Below, piece by piece: positions 39,892 to 53,426 of a stretch of 64,000 nt of DNA. The stretch lies in assembly GCF_040412425.1 (NCBI RefSeq), contig NC_089744.1, forward strand, positions 29,582,501-29,646,500. Direction: 5' to 3'. The position numbers and the translations under genes were made by a program. This DNA is from Macrobrachium rosenbergii (taxonomy: Eukaryota; Arthropoda; Malacostraca; Decapoda; Palaemonidae). Within the stretch, counting starts at the first letter, position 1. Every line of letters begins with the position of its first letter. The notes beneath the pieces were generated by a model. The model was not told the origin of the DNA, made no database searches, and was given only the letters and a program-made list of their open reading frames with translations.

Positions 39892-42800
39892 GTTATGAAT
39901 ATGGGACACCAATACCATCACCAGTGTCTTCAGCTTTTCAACAAAGGCAGACAGCCGACCGTATAACTAGGCGTAGACTGCGACATCGTTTAGTTTCTAG
40001 TACGTCCAATGCTTCAAGTGCTGGTTCTGATAGTCAAGCAGTATCACCCATGGAACCCCGGAATTTGCCAGCATGGTTCAGTCCTTGGATGAACAAGCGA
40101 CGTGGACGAGCATGGCTCCATAGTGATGATGCTCCCCCAAGTGAACCACAGAGTGAGCCAGGAGCAGATCCTGATATACCTATAGAATGTCCAGAGGATG
40201 GCAGCAGTTTGTGGCGCTCATTTTCGCTACCAATAAAGCAACATCGGTCACGTAAACACCATTCTGACAAAATTAAAACACTACCTAGTCGAATATTGAA
40301 AGGAGCTCATAGGCCATCGCTTCATGAACTCAATCGGACGTTCAGTGCTAATGAAATCAAAGAATATTTTATTCGTAATGGAAGCCAGCGACACCATGTC
40401 AATGAGCACAAATTGAGAGATGAAGCTTTTGTTTCCTCTCCTAACCACCAATCTACTTCTTGCAAGAGTAAGGGGAGGCAGAATGTTGTGCATAGGTTGT
40501 CCAGTAATAGTAAGAGATTCCATTCCCAACATAAAAGTGGTTTGAGATCTTTTGAAGTAGACCCTAATTATAGAGCTTCTTCGTGTAGTCTTCGTACAGC
40601 TCAAACGCTTCTTACTCAGCCTCGTAAAAAATTCCCATACCAATTTGGTAGTAGTCCATGTTTATTAGAGGTAGATGTAGCATCCTCTGAAGAAAATTTT
40701 AGTGACTATGATAGAGATGATAGATCATGTGGAAATGAGAGTGATAGTGATACACTTGTCAGTGATGATGATATTGGCATGTTTTCAGAGAAAGAATCTG
40801 ATGAAAGTGATAGCCTGTCTGTATTTTCAGAAGATGAAAAATTCAACAAAGATAATCTTCCAATTCCATTTGTTTATGGTGTAAATCATTCAGATTTATT
40901 CCAGAAAAATTTTTCATTCAGGAGTTCAGTATCATCTACAGACACCGTAAATGGCAGTAATAACAGTGACCTCCTTTCATTGTTGGATAATGAAGAAGCC
41001 GTAGATGATCAAATGGTAGTTAATACCTGTCAAGTTGAACCAGATGGTAATTTAACTGAAAATTGTAATATTGATGCAGGTATTTGTGGTTCCAGTGAGG
41101 AAGAATTACAATATTCAAGTGATTTTGTTAGCCAGGACAAAGAATCTCACTGTGTTGTCAGTGTACAAAAGAAGTTAAGTGGAGATGATGATGCTCATTT
41201 GCTTCCATCAATGGAAAATTATGAACCAGTAAATGATCATTTCACTAACACTGTAGGGTCTTATGTATCCAATAACGTTTTGACAGAAAAACGCCTTGGT
41301 GCTGACCTAATTACCTCTAGTTATGAAGGCTTAGAAGACTCTGTCAAGTGTATTAGCCAATTGGAGGAATCTCAGAGTGACATCACTATGAAAGAAATCT
41401 CAGGTGAACATGATACTGATAATTTACTAAAAGATAATGGAAAACCAGGTTTCAACTTCCATTCTCAAAGTAAAGATGAGTGTGACAAGAGAGTAGGAAT
41501 TATGGTGCCAAGATCAGATGTTGTAATAGGTCAGAAAAATAGATCATTAGGATGCAGTAACAGTGAAACACTTTTACCTGTAAGAGAGCAAGTGTTAGGT
41601 AAAAGAGCTGTTTCATGTGCAGATTCAAATAGTTCCCCTCCATGCACAGTTGAGTCTCTACCTTCCTGCCTTAAAATTCCATTTACTGTTGAAGTTGATT
41701 CTCCTCATGAAGAATGTAGTGAAGTAAAAAGAGCAGACTGCTTCAGTAAGGGCAGAGAATCCTTTTTCTGAAAATGAATGTAAGACATCTCAGATTCCAG
41801 AGTATACCTTAATGGTAGATGAATATTCTGTCAGATTTTTGCCAGGAGAGAAACCAAAAGTGCCACCAAGATGTTCATCGCTTAGCAATTTAGTTCTTCA
41901 GCAAAGGAAAACACAGACTAGTAAAGTTCAAAGGATAACATCAGTTTGTAAAAGAAAAAAGACTGGAGTTAGGACTGAGTCATTCTTGGAACAAAGTGTA
42001 TTTGTTAACAAACAGCCTTTCAGTAGTAAAGTTAATCCCACCAACTCTCCTGTTGTTGAAGCTGAAACATCAGAAGAAAAAGTGTGTAGTGATAATTTAA
42101 GTCATGCAAATATATATGACAAGAATGAAAATTGTGTTCCTTCATCTAGTGAACCAATTAAGTCAGATTTGCCAGATAAAAAGATGTCTAGTGAAGAAAA
42201 AGATCAGTTTAGTATTACAAAAGAGTGTAATGAATTTCACTTGCCTACAAACAAAGAAGCGTGTTGCATTGTGGTAAATACTAGTCATGTAAAACGTGAT
42301 GGCATAAGTAAGGAGTCTTTTACAAAAGATATAAATTTCAGGACAACAGTCTTAAAGGATGGTATATCTAACGACACTACAGTAGGTCCTTCTAATAAGT
42401 ATTCATTTAGTCAGAGTAAAATGTCTCCCTCCAAAATTGAGGAAATTGTTGCAGTTTCTGAAGATGTTTGCCATCCTTGTAATGAAGTGAAAAGTGATGC
42501 AGAGCAAAATTCAGTTTGTTCTACCAATATCATGATTGACAAAAGTACTAATGATAAAGCTAATTTATTTCCCCAAGTTGTGTTGGAAGTCCTTGAAAGT
42601 AATGTGGATACAGGGAATACAGATGGAGGAAATAGCAATGATCCTGTATACAATACAAGTAAAATGAATGAAATATCATGTATTGTAAGACAAGAGGATG
42701 GTGACAGCTCTGAAATGAAGAATCATGTTAATGATCCCAACTCCCTCAGAGTTTGCAACTCTTTTGAGTTTTGTCTAAACAATCAGGGCGGTGTAAAATA

Positions 42801-43960
42801 CTTATCTAAAAATGCAATTTTTTCAGAAAGTGGTTGTGGAAACCATCACAAATCAATGGTTGGCAATACCCAGGTAGATGTACCTACTACAAGTGGGAAT
42901 GAGGGAAATGTTTCTGAAAAAATTAAACAAGGAAACACTATAAATGATGATTTTGCTGAACATAATTCTTTAAATAATACAAAAAAGACTTTTAGAGTTA
43001 GAAATTTGGATAAGTCTAATAGTGGAGACATTCAAAAAGACTTAATTTTCAAAACATCCAGTGTATCTGTAAATGCAAATGCTCAGTCTTTCAAGAGGAT
43101 GAGGTACAAATGTGGTGTTACCTGTAACAAAAGTGCAATTTTCATCCCAGAGAAAGCTTCAGATGTGAAGGACACTGGTGCTGCAATTACTCTTTCAGAA
43201 AAGAATGGCTGTCAAGGTCAGAATGTTGCCAAAAATACTGCAAGGGCCAAAAGCTTTAGTAAACAAAGTTACCATGTAGTGAAAAACCACAATGAAGGCA
43301 GAAGAATAATTGGAGGCAGTTGTTTGCCCCATAGCACAGAAGAGAGTAACTTACTTCAAGATTTTGAAGCAAAAAAGAACACAGCAGATGGAAAAAAGCA
43401 GTTGAGCAACACATACAGGAAAATTTTCGTTGGGGCAGGTCATGGCAGAAATTTAAATAAAGCTCAGTGTGAATTATCAGGTGAAAATAGTTTTGATTTG
43501 AAAAAATCAGAAGTCATACTGACATGTGAAGAAAAAAATTTGTACAGTAGAATAAATTATGTTGAATATGCTGGACCTTTGCAAAATGGAGACAGTGACA
43601 TTACAAAGGTTGAAGGTTTATCCACCACAAAACTTCAAGAATCTGTTGAGCCATATGACAGTGCTATTTCCAAACATTTGTTCTTTTACCCTTCTGAAAC
43701 TGAAAATGAGGGTGTTTCTACTTCAGACAAGTGGTTTAGTGATAGTTCCCTCAACCAAGGATATATAAAAAAGAAATCTGTCGTGAACAATGCTATTATC
43801 TGTAAGAATTTTAAGAAAAGGCCAGAACCACCTCCTGAGAGAACCATTTTTATCAGTCGAAACTCACCAGCTCGTTTTAGTATCATTAAATCACCACTTG
43901 AAAGAGAGAAGCGTGTTTTAGCTAAGCAGCCCCTGCAGTCTTTGAGTAGTTCTTTAGAAA
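39892..43960 (+). CDS. Magi: MAGI giant phase 1-1 exon, disordered insert
   Basis: A 4,069-nt block, open throughout except for one frame change near 41750-41770, bounded by TTTTATGATTACAG| and |GTAAGTGT. Entry and exit are both phase 1. Joined to the GuK exon it continues GVFE-GYEYGTPIPSP, echoing the GNHYGTPKPPS made when GuK joins the 44354 exon. The product is about 1,356 residues of Ser/Asn/Asp/Glu-rich, probably disordered sequence with no domain I recognise. Local features are a basic stretch (RITRRRLRHR), WFSPWMNKRRGRAW, a Ser/Asp-rich acid patch (40680-40830), a KPKVPPR SH3-type motif just after the frame change, and RPEPPPERTIFISR near the end. The region is AT-rich and has almost no CpG (2 in 42001-42300). 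It may be a cassette exon, a mutually exclusive partner of the 44354 exon, or a lineage-specific linker. The length is one base more than a multiple of three, so a single extra base explains the break. Coding status is firm; splicing pattern is inferred. Confidence 0.82.
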
Positions 43961-44353
43961 GTAAGTGTGAATAATATCACGAGCATACTTAGTCAAACTG
44001 ATGAAAAGTCATCCTTAGGAAAGGAATGCTGTGGTCATCTGTCATCTGAAAATCACTTGCAGTATTGTTCTAGTACCTTAAATTGTCTGCCAGTTTTTGA
44101 ATCATTTGGTAAATCAGATATTAAAGTTTTAACACTGTATCCTTTCATATTTCTAGAATACTGTATGGTATCTTTTCTTACTAATTTTGATTCTGTTGTT
44201 TACTTTCATGAAAAAAAATTGTGAAATTTTATTACAAGATACATTTTTAGATGGATCAAATTTTTTTAACAGATGTCACAGTTTTTTGTAATTTTTCTGC
44301 TGCTTGTGTAAATTGTTCTCATCTTTTATTTTTGTTTGACATTGCTTCACTAG
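43961..44353 (+). other. Short MAGI intron
   Basis: 393 bp from strong donor GTAAGTGTG to acceptor TTGCTTCACTAG. No coding features. Confidence 0.8.
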
Positions 44354-44717
44354 GCAACCACTACGGAACCCCTAAACCCCCATCTTTACCACCTGATCAC
44401 TTAACCAGAGGAGCAGTTGGAGGTGGAGTGCTACCGGGTGCTCATCCAAGTTCAGAGGGCAAACGAAGACGTAACCGCTCCAATGTAGAAGCCATGGCTG
44501 CTAACACTACCACTGCAGAACCACCTTCTGAATCTCCACGCCACCCTTATCCACAGGGGGACCAATTTAGTCCCTCTGGCATGCACTCAACAATGGTGGC
44601 AGAAGATGGAGGCATGCAGCTACATCCCCCAGATTCTCCAACTTCAGGAGAGCTAGGACCTCTGCCATATAACTGGGAAAAGGCCTATACCGAAAACGGA
44701 GAGCCATATTATATTGA
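44354..44717 (+). CDS. Magi: MAGI exon: post-GuK linker and first half of WW1
   Basis: A 364-nt exon, phase 1 in and phase 2 out. It starts (G)NHYGTPKPPSLPPDH, the segment that directly follows GuK in MAGI proteins (family pattern G-x-Y-Y-G-T-P-K-P-P). A basic patch (KRRRNRSN) and a Pro/Ser-rich linker follow, then GPLPYNWEKAYTENGEPYYI, the first part of WW1 with the first signature Trp and the two-tyrosine strand. WW1 is completed by the exon at 46404. WW domains bind PPxY-type proline ligands. The exon accepts either the GuK exon (GAAG|GC) or the giant exon (GAAA|GC) in frame. Confidence 0.93.
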
Positions 44718-46778
<2,061 letters not shown>

Positions 46779-46952
46779 GTGGAGGAAGTAGTCCAAGTGA
46801 GGGTGGCAACAACACCTTTCCTCGACAGAAGAAGTCAGCTAGCGATATTAGTGGAGCACCACCCACAAATGCTCATGAAAGCTCTCAGCCCCCTTCCAGT
46901 AATGGTCACAAACGCGCAAACAGTGAGTGTGATCTAAAGTCTTCCCACACAG
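46779..46952 (+). CDS. Magi: MAGI linker exon with two possible donors
   Basis: Starts after GGTCTTTTAG in phase 1 and encodes (G)GGSSPSEGGNNTFPRQKK, SASDISGAPPTN and HESSQPPSSNGHKRAN, a Ser/Pro linker between WW2 and the next PDZ domain. It can end at 46922 (AAACA|GTGAGTG) or at 46952 (ACACAG|GTACCT). Both leave phase 1 and differ by exactly 30 nt (SECDLKSSHT-type residues), so a 10-residue in-frame alternative is possible. The upstream donor is closer to consensus. No domain is present. Confidence 0.75.
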
Positions 46953-47049
46953 GTACCTAAGCAAGCTCCATCACTCTTGCCAGTGTTCAGAAAAGGCAGT
47001 GTGGTTAGGATGAGATGACTACTAGTTTTTGCTTTTAATTTTGCTATAG

Positions 47050-47216
47050 AGTGTGTTGATTATAGTTTTCCTGATCAAGGAGAAAATTTGAGTGAACACC
47101 TTGCCTTTGATGAACCTAGCTATCTCCTAGACAATGCAGGCATGGCCCCTCTTGAGCCATACCCATTGATGATGTTAATGATTAGTTTAGTCATAATATC
47201 TCCAAGAGTACATTAA
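47050..47216 (+). CDS. Candidate small alternative MAGI exon
   Basis: After a pyrimidine-rich tract (TTTGCTTTTAATTTTGCTATAG) a phase-1 reading gives (E/K)CVDYSFPDQGENLSEHL, AFDEPSYLLDNAG and MAPLEPYPLMML, ending at TAA (47214-47216). Composition is protein-like and acidic, and the phase matches the upstream exons. No phase-1 donor follows, so if used it would truncate the protein before any later PDZ domain. I know no family counterpart. It could be a chance frame of 54 codons. Confidence 0.35.
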
Positions 47217-47612
47217 TGAATCTTTTCTAGTCTGTAGTGTCACTTAGCACATTTGTAATAGGGATTCTAACTCTCTAATTTTCTGGCATAAGAGGGGACA
47301 TGTCTTGCATGCAACTGGTAGTTTTGCCTAATAAAGTCTCTGTCTTAGCAGTCCAGAGACAAGTTAAGCTTTGCTATTTTCTCTTTCCTCCGTTTGTTTT
47401 GCATTTTTTGTTTGTTTTTTGTTTTGATGCTCATCTGTTGCTGATTAGATTATTGTCCTATCTTGTATTTGTCATGAATAGAATGATTTCATGTCAGCAG
47501 ATTTGCAAGCAAGTGATGTTCATGACTTGAAGCAATAATTGGTTTTGTACTGCTAAACCGTTTGACTTGCTTGCTACTTTTTTATAAGTGGATTGTCTCT
47601 GGGTTGTTCTAG

Positions 47613-48503
47613 GGCTCATGCTGTACCTGCCCTGTTTACCGTGCTTGGCATCAGAAGGCAAAGAGTCAAAGCTGCAGGTGCAAGAGCAGCAAACGTACAT
47701 TCGGGTTCACAACCGTATGGACAAGAATTCCCTCCCTCGGCCCCGCTCACTCTCTCCTAATTACAAACATTCTGATGTTTCACCTAAACACTCCAATCTT
47801 ACTAGTAGGCAAAATTTAACAATATCATATCCCATGGATCCTATACACATAGCTAGTGGTACACCTCACAAAGCTGTCAATCTTTCACAAGATTCTCGGG
47901 TTATTAAGCCCAGTAATTTGGCTTTATCCCATAATAATACATACCTTGATCAAGCCACAGGTGGAAAACTTAGTAATACTTTCAAAAATCAAAAACCTAA
48001 TCTTAGTCAATCTTTCAGTAGCCAAGAAGTGAAAAATCCCACTCTCAATCAGACTATAGTTCCCAACTTTGCTAAACCACACTTTCCCAGTTATCAGGAT
48101 ATTGCTTCAAATCCCTTACATCCAAGGATGCCACAGGCATCCTCATCTCCAAAAGGTCCTCCACCGGCCTCGTTTGTTGGTAGACCTTACAGTAGCCCCA
48201 AAGCTAGTAGTTCTAAGCCATGCCCCAGCAATGTTGAACGATCTAGTTCTCCTAATAATCTGTTTGGATATTCAGCGTCCCCAATTTTTCCTGGCACACC
48301 TCAATTCCCTTCTCCTCATTCATACCCTCTCTCTAGGTTTTTCTCTTCAACATTACCCAGCAGTTCAGACTTATCATATCCCCCAGTTCACCAAAGATCA
48401 CATTCTAGTTATTATCCTTATGCCACCCTTACCCCATCATCTTCCCCTCTCTACCATCCATGCGAGGATCCTATAGTTTCAGCAGTCAGCTTGAGACGGA
48501 AAG
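47613..48503 (+). CDS. Magi: MAGI linker exon, Ser/Pro-rich
   Basis: About 890 nt, open throughout, ending ACGGAAAG|GTATTC in phase 1. The acceptor is either GTTGTTCTAG (exon from 47613) or GGCATCAG (from 47655). Both keep the frame, and the second gives a more hydrophilic start (EGKESKLQVQEQQTY). The product is a 283-297-residue Ser/Pro/Asn-rich linker without domains, with many SP sites (SLSPNYKHS, SSSPKGPPP, SSSPLYHPC) that could be proline-directed phosphosites. In MAGI proteins the WW2-PDZ1 linker is variable, so length and content are plausibly lineage-specific. Exon length is a multiple of three, so it could be skipped. Confidence 0.78.
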
Positions 48504-49181
<678 letters not shown>

Positions 49182-49732
49182 TAAGTTTTTCATATACTTA
49201 TATTTTCTTTGCTACCAGATATATTTAAGAACTTTTTAGAAAATTGCATATTGTTTGGCAAAAGGAGTTATTTATGGAATACTCTTTGTTAATCATGGAG
49301 GCAAACTGTCATTGTTAGCTTAGGAAAGTACTTGAGCATAGTAAACTTTGTGTTAGTGAAGGAAACAAGTATTTTATTTTATTCAGTAAGATTTACTTAT
49401 AACTTCCAGTGTGTGTGTGTGCATTAAAATATTTTTCTTTTTCCCTGGATTAATGTAAAAAGTCAGAATTTTGATGCAGGTTGAGGAAAAACTTTTATCG
49501 GTTTTCTATTTTATGAATGATTTAGCCTGCATCTGTAGTCTGAAAGATTATCTCAGTGTTATTCTTTTAGATTAACATATTTTTGCCAGATAACTTTGCA
49601 TGTCAATACAATGTTATAATAAGGATGAGGTTTTTAGAAGCAGTGAAAACTTGAGTTCATGTGTTTATAAAAACCAATAATAGGATTTCTCAATTTATCA
49701 CTGCTACTCTGAATACAAACCTTGTTCTTCAA

Positions 49733-51749
49733 CCTAGGACTGTGCCATAGCCATTGTACCATTGTCTTCCATGGTCTTGGGTTTAAGTTCCTTTGCCTGA
49801 GGGTACAATCAGGCATTTATCCTCTATTTCGTTCACTTTCCTGTAGTTTCGAGTGTTTTATTTCTAAATCCATCCTGACCGTCCTCCCCAATTGTTGTGG
49901 CAAACCTGGTGGATTTCTTTTGCCTTACAAGGTGTGCCTGCCCCACCTTGTCAACCAGTTGCTTACGGGTTTTTTTTTTTTTTTTTTTTTTTTTCAATGA
50001 CATGGTGACATGTATTTATACTCTCAACAGAATTTTTTGTAAATACTGTAATGTAAATACTGTTGTTGTTGATGGTACTTTATTGTTGTTTAATGTTCTG
50101 TTGATTTTTACATTGTTACTGTTGTTATGAGTCTATTAGCTTTGATACTTATTTTATGGTTTTAATTTTAATTCTTTTGGGTGACATTGAGCTGAACCCT
50201 GGGGCTGTTACTCATTACAGTAAAAAAAATTGCAAAGCACTTTACTCATATATTTGGAGCTTAAGGTCAAATATTCTTGATCTCCAGGGTTGTGCCCATA
50301 ACTAAGATTTAATGCTTTTATATGACTCTTTTAAGTAGGAATAAGTGAAGGTTGAGTTTTTAATCTTGGGGTTTGATGGCCCTGATCTTATGTATCGTTG
50401 TAACATCCCACATCTACAAGGTATGTCTGTATACACTAAGTCCAGACAGCCTATTTTTCATCGGAAAAATTTGGAGTGTAGTTGCCATGAAGTTCTTTGT
50501 TTTAAAATTTTCAGTAAGTTCTACAATGTTTATGTGATCCAAATATCGATGATTCTATATATGACTGTCTTTTGGAAAGGATTAGTATAGCTCAGTCACA
50601 GGATTCAAAAGCTTCATTCGTTTTTTGTGGAGACTGTAATGCCAAGTACTGTACAGTGAGTGGCTAAATTCAAATTCCGCACATCTTGAGTTCTGTGTAT
50701 CCTCTGATTTTGTCCAGCTAATCGAGGAACCCATGCACATTTATGGTAATAGATTAAACCCCATATTCATAGATGTCCCAGCTATTGTGAAGTCCAAGAT
50801 CTGTGAATATATAGGCACTTCTGATCATTGCACCATTGAGATGGCCATATCTGTCAAGCAGTATACTATTCCTAATTCCACCATTGGAAAAATGGTCTGG
50901 CTAAAATCCAGAGCCAATTGGGATTGCATTATTGAAGCTTGTCAGGCATTTAATATTTCAGTTGCTATATTAGATCCTGATCCCAGGAAAAAGTTAAATG
51001 AAATGCTGATGGTTGTTTTAATAAGATCTATCCTTAGAAACGTCATCAAATTTAGGACAAATGACCAGCCATGGTGTGATGATACATGTAGACGAGCCTA
51101 CCATGACAAACAGACCAAATTCAATGCATGGAGACAAAATCATTCAAATGAAAATTAAACCATTTTTGCTGAGTCTTTCATGCTGCAAATAGAACTTGAC
51201 CGTACAGCCGAGAAAAATTACAATAATTCCTTGAAGAGGAAACTTGAAAGAATTACTCAGCCTCATCTGAAGTGGACCAAATTGGCATCATCTGTCTTTG
51301 GGTTGGGCTTGTCTTCCATTCCACCACTACTAACAGATGATGGTAGTTTGGTTACTTGCCCTAAGGAAAAGACTGAACTGCTTCATCGAGCATTTGAAGC
51401 TAAGCAATCAGCTGAGGATGTCCCTCTCCCTGATACTTGTCATCCTGAACTTAGTCTAACAAAATTTGCATTTTGCTTCAGGGATGGTAAGAAAACTCTG
51501 GATAATCTTGATAGCTAATGGTTTCTTCTCTTTGTTGTTTGAAAAATTTTCTAGTGTGTTGTCTCCCAAGATTACTAGATTTTGTAGGTTTTTATGTTGA
51601 CGTAGTATCTTTGTGGATGAGCGCAAGCTTAGTATTACAGTGCCTGTTCAAAATAGTGGCATATCTGCAGACTGCAGTAACTACAGTCCAATCTCTATTC
51701 TCCCTGTGATCTCCCAAGTTGCTGAAAAACTTATTTTTAAACCATTATA
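49733..51749 (+). mobile_element. LINE A, 5' part: ORF2 start and endonuclease
   Basis: The left part of a degenerate CR1/Jockey-type non-LTR retrotransposon. The 5' segment (49733-49850, GACTGTGCCATAGCC and GGTCTTGGGTTTAAGTTCC) resembles a widespread repeat and is followed by T24. At 50171-50215 the frame reads ILLGDIELNPGAVTH, typical of the ORF2 start in this group. The C-terminal part of an apurinic endonuclease follows: GNRLNPIFIDVP and GTSDHCTIEMAI (50733-50860), the GTSDH motif carrying catalytic Asp and His. Then comes a linker with WCDDTCRRAYHDKQTKFNAW (about 51073-51132) and PVQNSGISADCSNYSPISIL PVISQVAEKLIFKPLY-type RT start (51640-51749). Several stops and frame changes make it a pseudogene. 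It is cut by the Tc1-like element at a TA in the codons for KPLY. Confidence 0.85.
50171..50215 (+). other. 2A-like motif in LINE A ORF2 leader
   Basis: ATT CTT TTG GGT GAC ATT GAG CTG AAC CCT GGG GCT reads ILLGDIELNPGA. It fits the D-x-E-x-N-P-G core of 2A ribosome-skipping peptides except that the final Pro is Ala (GCT for CCT). 2A-like sequences have been described in ORFs of some non-LTR retrotransposons. In this copy the change should abolish skipping. Whether the ancestral element used it is unknown. Confidence 0.55.
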
Positions 51750-53044
51750 CAGTCGGCAAAAAAAAAAAACGAACGCCCACTACATTTGTAAACAAATCAT
51801 AGCAATGATATAAAAAAGGAAAATAAAAGGGAAAATTTTAGTTCACTTATATTTTTTCAATACTTAGACATTTCTCCATTATTTTTTAAGTACAGCTTTT
51901 AACCTTCTTGGCATTGAATGTGCTAAATCTTTGAAATATTGTGCATCCATGTCTTCAAACCAAAACTTACGGATGGCATCCTTCAATTTGGGAGGGACGT
52001 TTTCTCATCTGCTAGTGCCTTCAGTTTCCGTTTCATGTATGCCCAGCAATTTTCAATTGGGTTTAAATCTGGTGAATTGCCTGGCCAGTCCAATTTCTGA
52101 ATATTAAATTCCTTAAGAAGGTTTGTGACCTTGTGAAATCGGGTGGCAAGGTGCTCCATCTTGCATAAATCATGCCCAAAAGTTCCTTGTAAGGGACTAA
52201 TTCATTTTCCAAGACATTTTCATAAATCTCTCCATTCATTGTCGTGCTAGTACCCCCATATTGAAACATTACCATCACATAAGCTGGATGTTTCACAGTC
52301 TTGACTGTGTATTTTGATGCATAGCGGTTAGATCCTTAATTATGAATAATGTGGAAGTTAGATTCATCGCTAAAAAACTATCCTTTTCAGTCCACTTCAA
52401 ATATTTTCTGCAAAAAGCCATCCTTTTTTTTTTTCATAGGCTTAGTGAGGAGTGGCTTCTTTGCTGCAACACGACATGGGAGACCAAGGTCTTTCTGCAA
52501 TCGATGTTAGTCAGATATCGTTCCTAAGCAGATCAGGGTTTTGAGACTTCAAAATTTTGGCTGGCATTGATGGATGTTCCATAACAATTTTAAAATGTTA
52601 TCCGTTCTTTTTTGTAGTTTTTCGTGGCCTCCTGAGCCTTTCTTCCGCTTCAGTGATGAATCAAGGTCTCCTGTCTTGGAGCGGTTGCACCACAATGAGA
52701 CGGTGCTTTTAGAGATTCCCAGCTCTCTTGCAATAGCTGACATTGACTTGCCAGTTTTCCATAGGGTCACAATTTCTGCTTTCTTAACCAAGGATAAGGA
52801 AGTTTTAGCCATAATTCATTAGCTTAGCGCAAGAGCGCCAAATGTATTTTTGACGTAAAGCGTGAATGGCATACAATGACAGCCGACCTTTGTGATAGCT
52901 TGAGTATCACTGAAGTGCATTAGAAACTCAGGTAACAGCGAGACAATACAGGCTGCCAGAGACGAACGATAAATTTCGGCGGAAATCGCAAGAAAAGTCC
53001 TAACGCATATTACAGTAATATAGAGGAGTTTTTTTTTGTGACTA
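51750..53044 (-). mobile_element. Tc1-like DNA transposon, degenerate
   Basis: About 1,295 bp, the standard Tc1 length, flanked by TA (51748-51749 and 53045-53046). Its ends are inverted: left CAGTCGGCAAAAAAA, right read backwards TAGTCACAAAAAAAA. On the - strand the transposase starts MAKTSLSLVKKAEIVTLWKT with a helix-turn-helix (MSAIARELGISKSTVSLWC) at 52549-52812. Further on are WTEKDSF, remnants of the DDE region, a decayed DGAPCH block, a WPGNSPDLNPIEN-type remnant around 52020-52090, and KLKDAIRKFWFEDMDAQYF near the C-terminus (about 51930-51995). Several frame changes and stops make it inactive. It lies inside LINE A in the opposite orientation. Confidence 0.85.
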
Positions 53045-53071
53045 TATAAGTATGTGGAATTTAAAGGATTA

Positions 53072-53424
53072 CAGTAAACCCCCCATATTCGCATTCTCAT
53101 GATTCGCAGACTCACGTATTCACAGATTTCTTAGTGGAACGTATCTACCCATTATTCGCGGAAAATTCGCCCATTCGCAGTATTTTTCACTGAGAAATAT
53201 TCACTAATTACTGTATTTTCTTATCATTTTCATGTCTAAATGCACTTTTTGTGATAAAACTAGTAAAATACTCAGGTATAAACATTTTTAGAGATTTTTT
53301 CTTGTGTTTAAACTATCAAATAGGCAGTTCTAAGTGGTTTTAGAGGGGTTTTAAGTATTCGCGGATTTTGGCTATTTGCGGGGGGTTGCGGTACGCATCC
53401 CCCAGGAATATGGGGGGTTTACTG
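53072..53424. mobile_element. 353-bp MITE with 19-bp perfect TIRs
   Basis: Left end CAGTAAACCCCCCATATTC is repeated exactly in reverse complement at the right end (GAATATGGGGGGTTTACTG), with TA on both sides (53070-53071 and 53425-53426). ATTCGC words recur in the subterminal parts. No coding capacity. The TA target and CAG start fit the Tc1/mariner superfamily (pogo/Tigger-like), though the parent element is not in the window. Inserted in LINE A 25 bp from the Tc1-like copy. Confidence 0.9.
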
Positions 53425-53426
53425 TA

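Noticed and set aside
41812..43960. Second half of the giant exon as an independent gene starting at ATG 41812
   Set aside because: The frame is open upstream of that ATG, composition is continuous with the first half, and a single-base change explains the break more simply.
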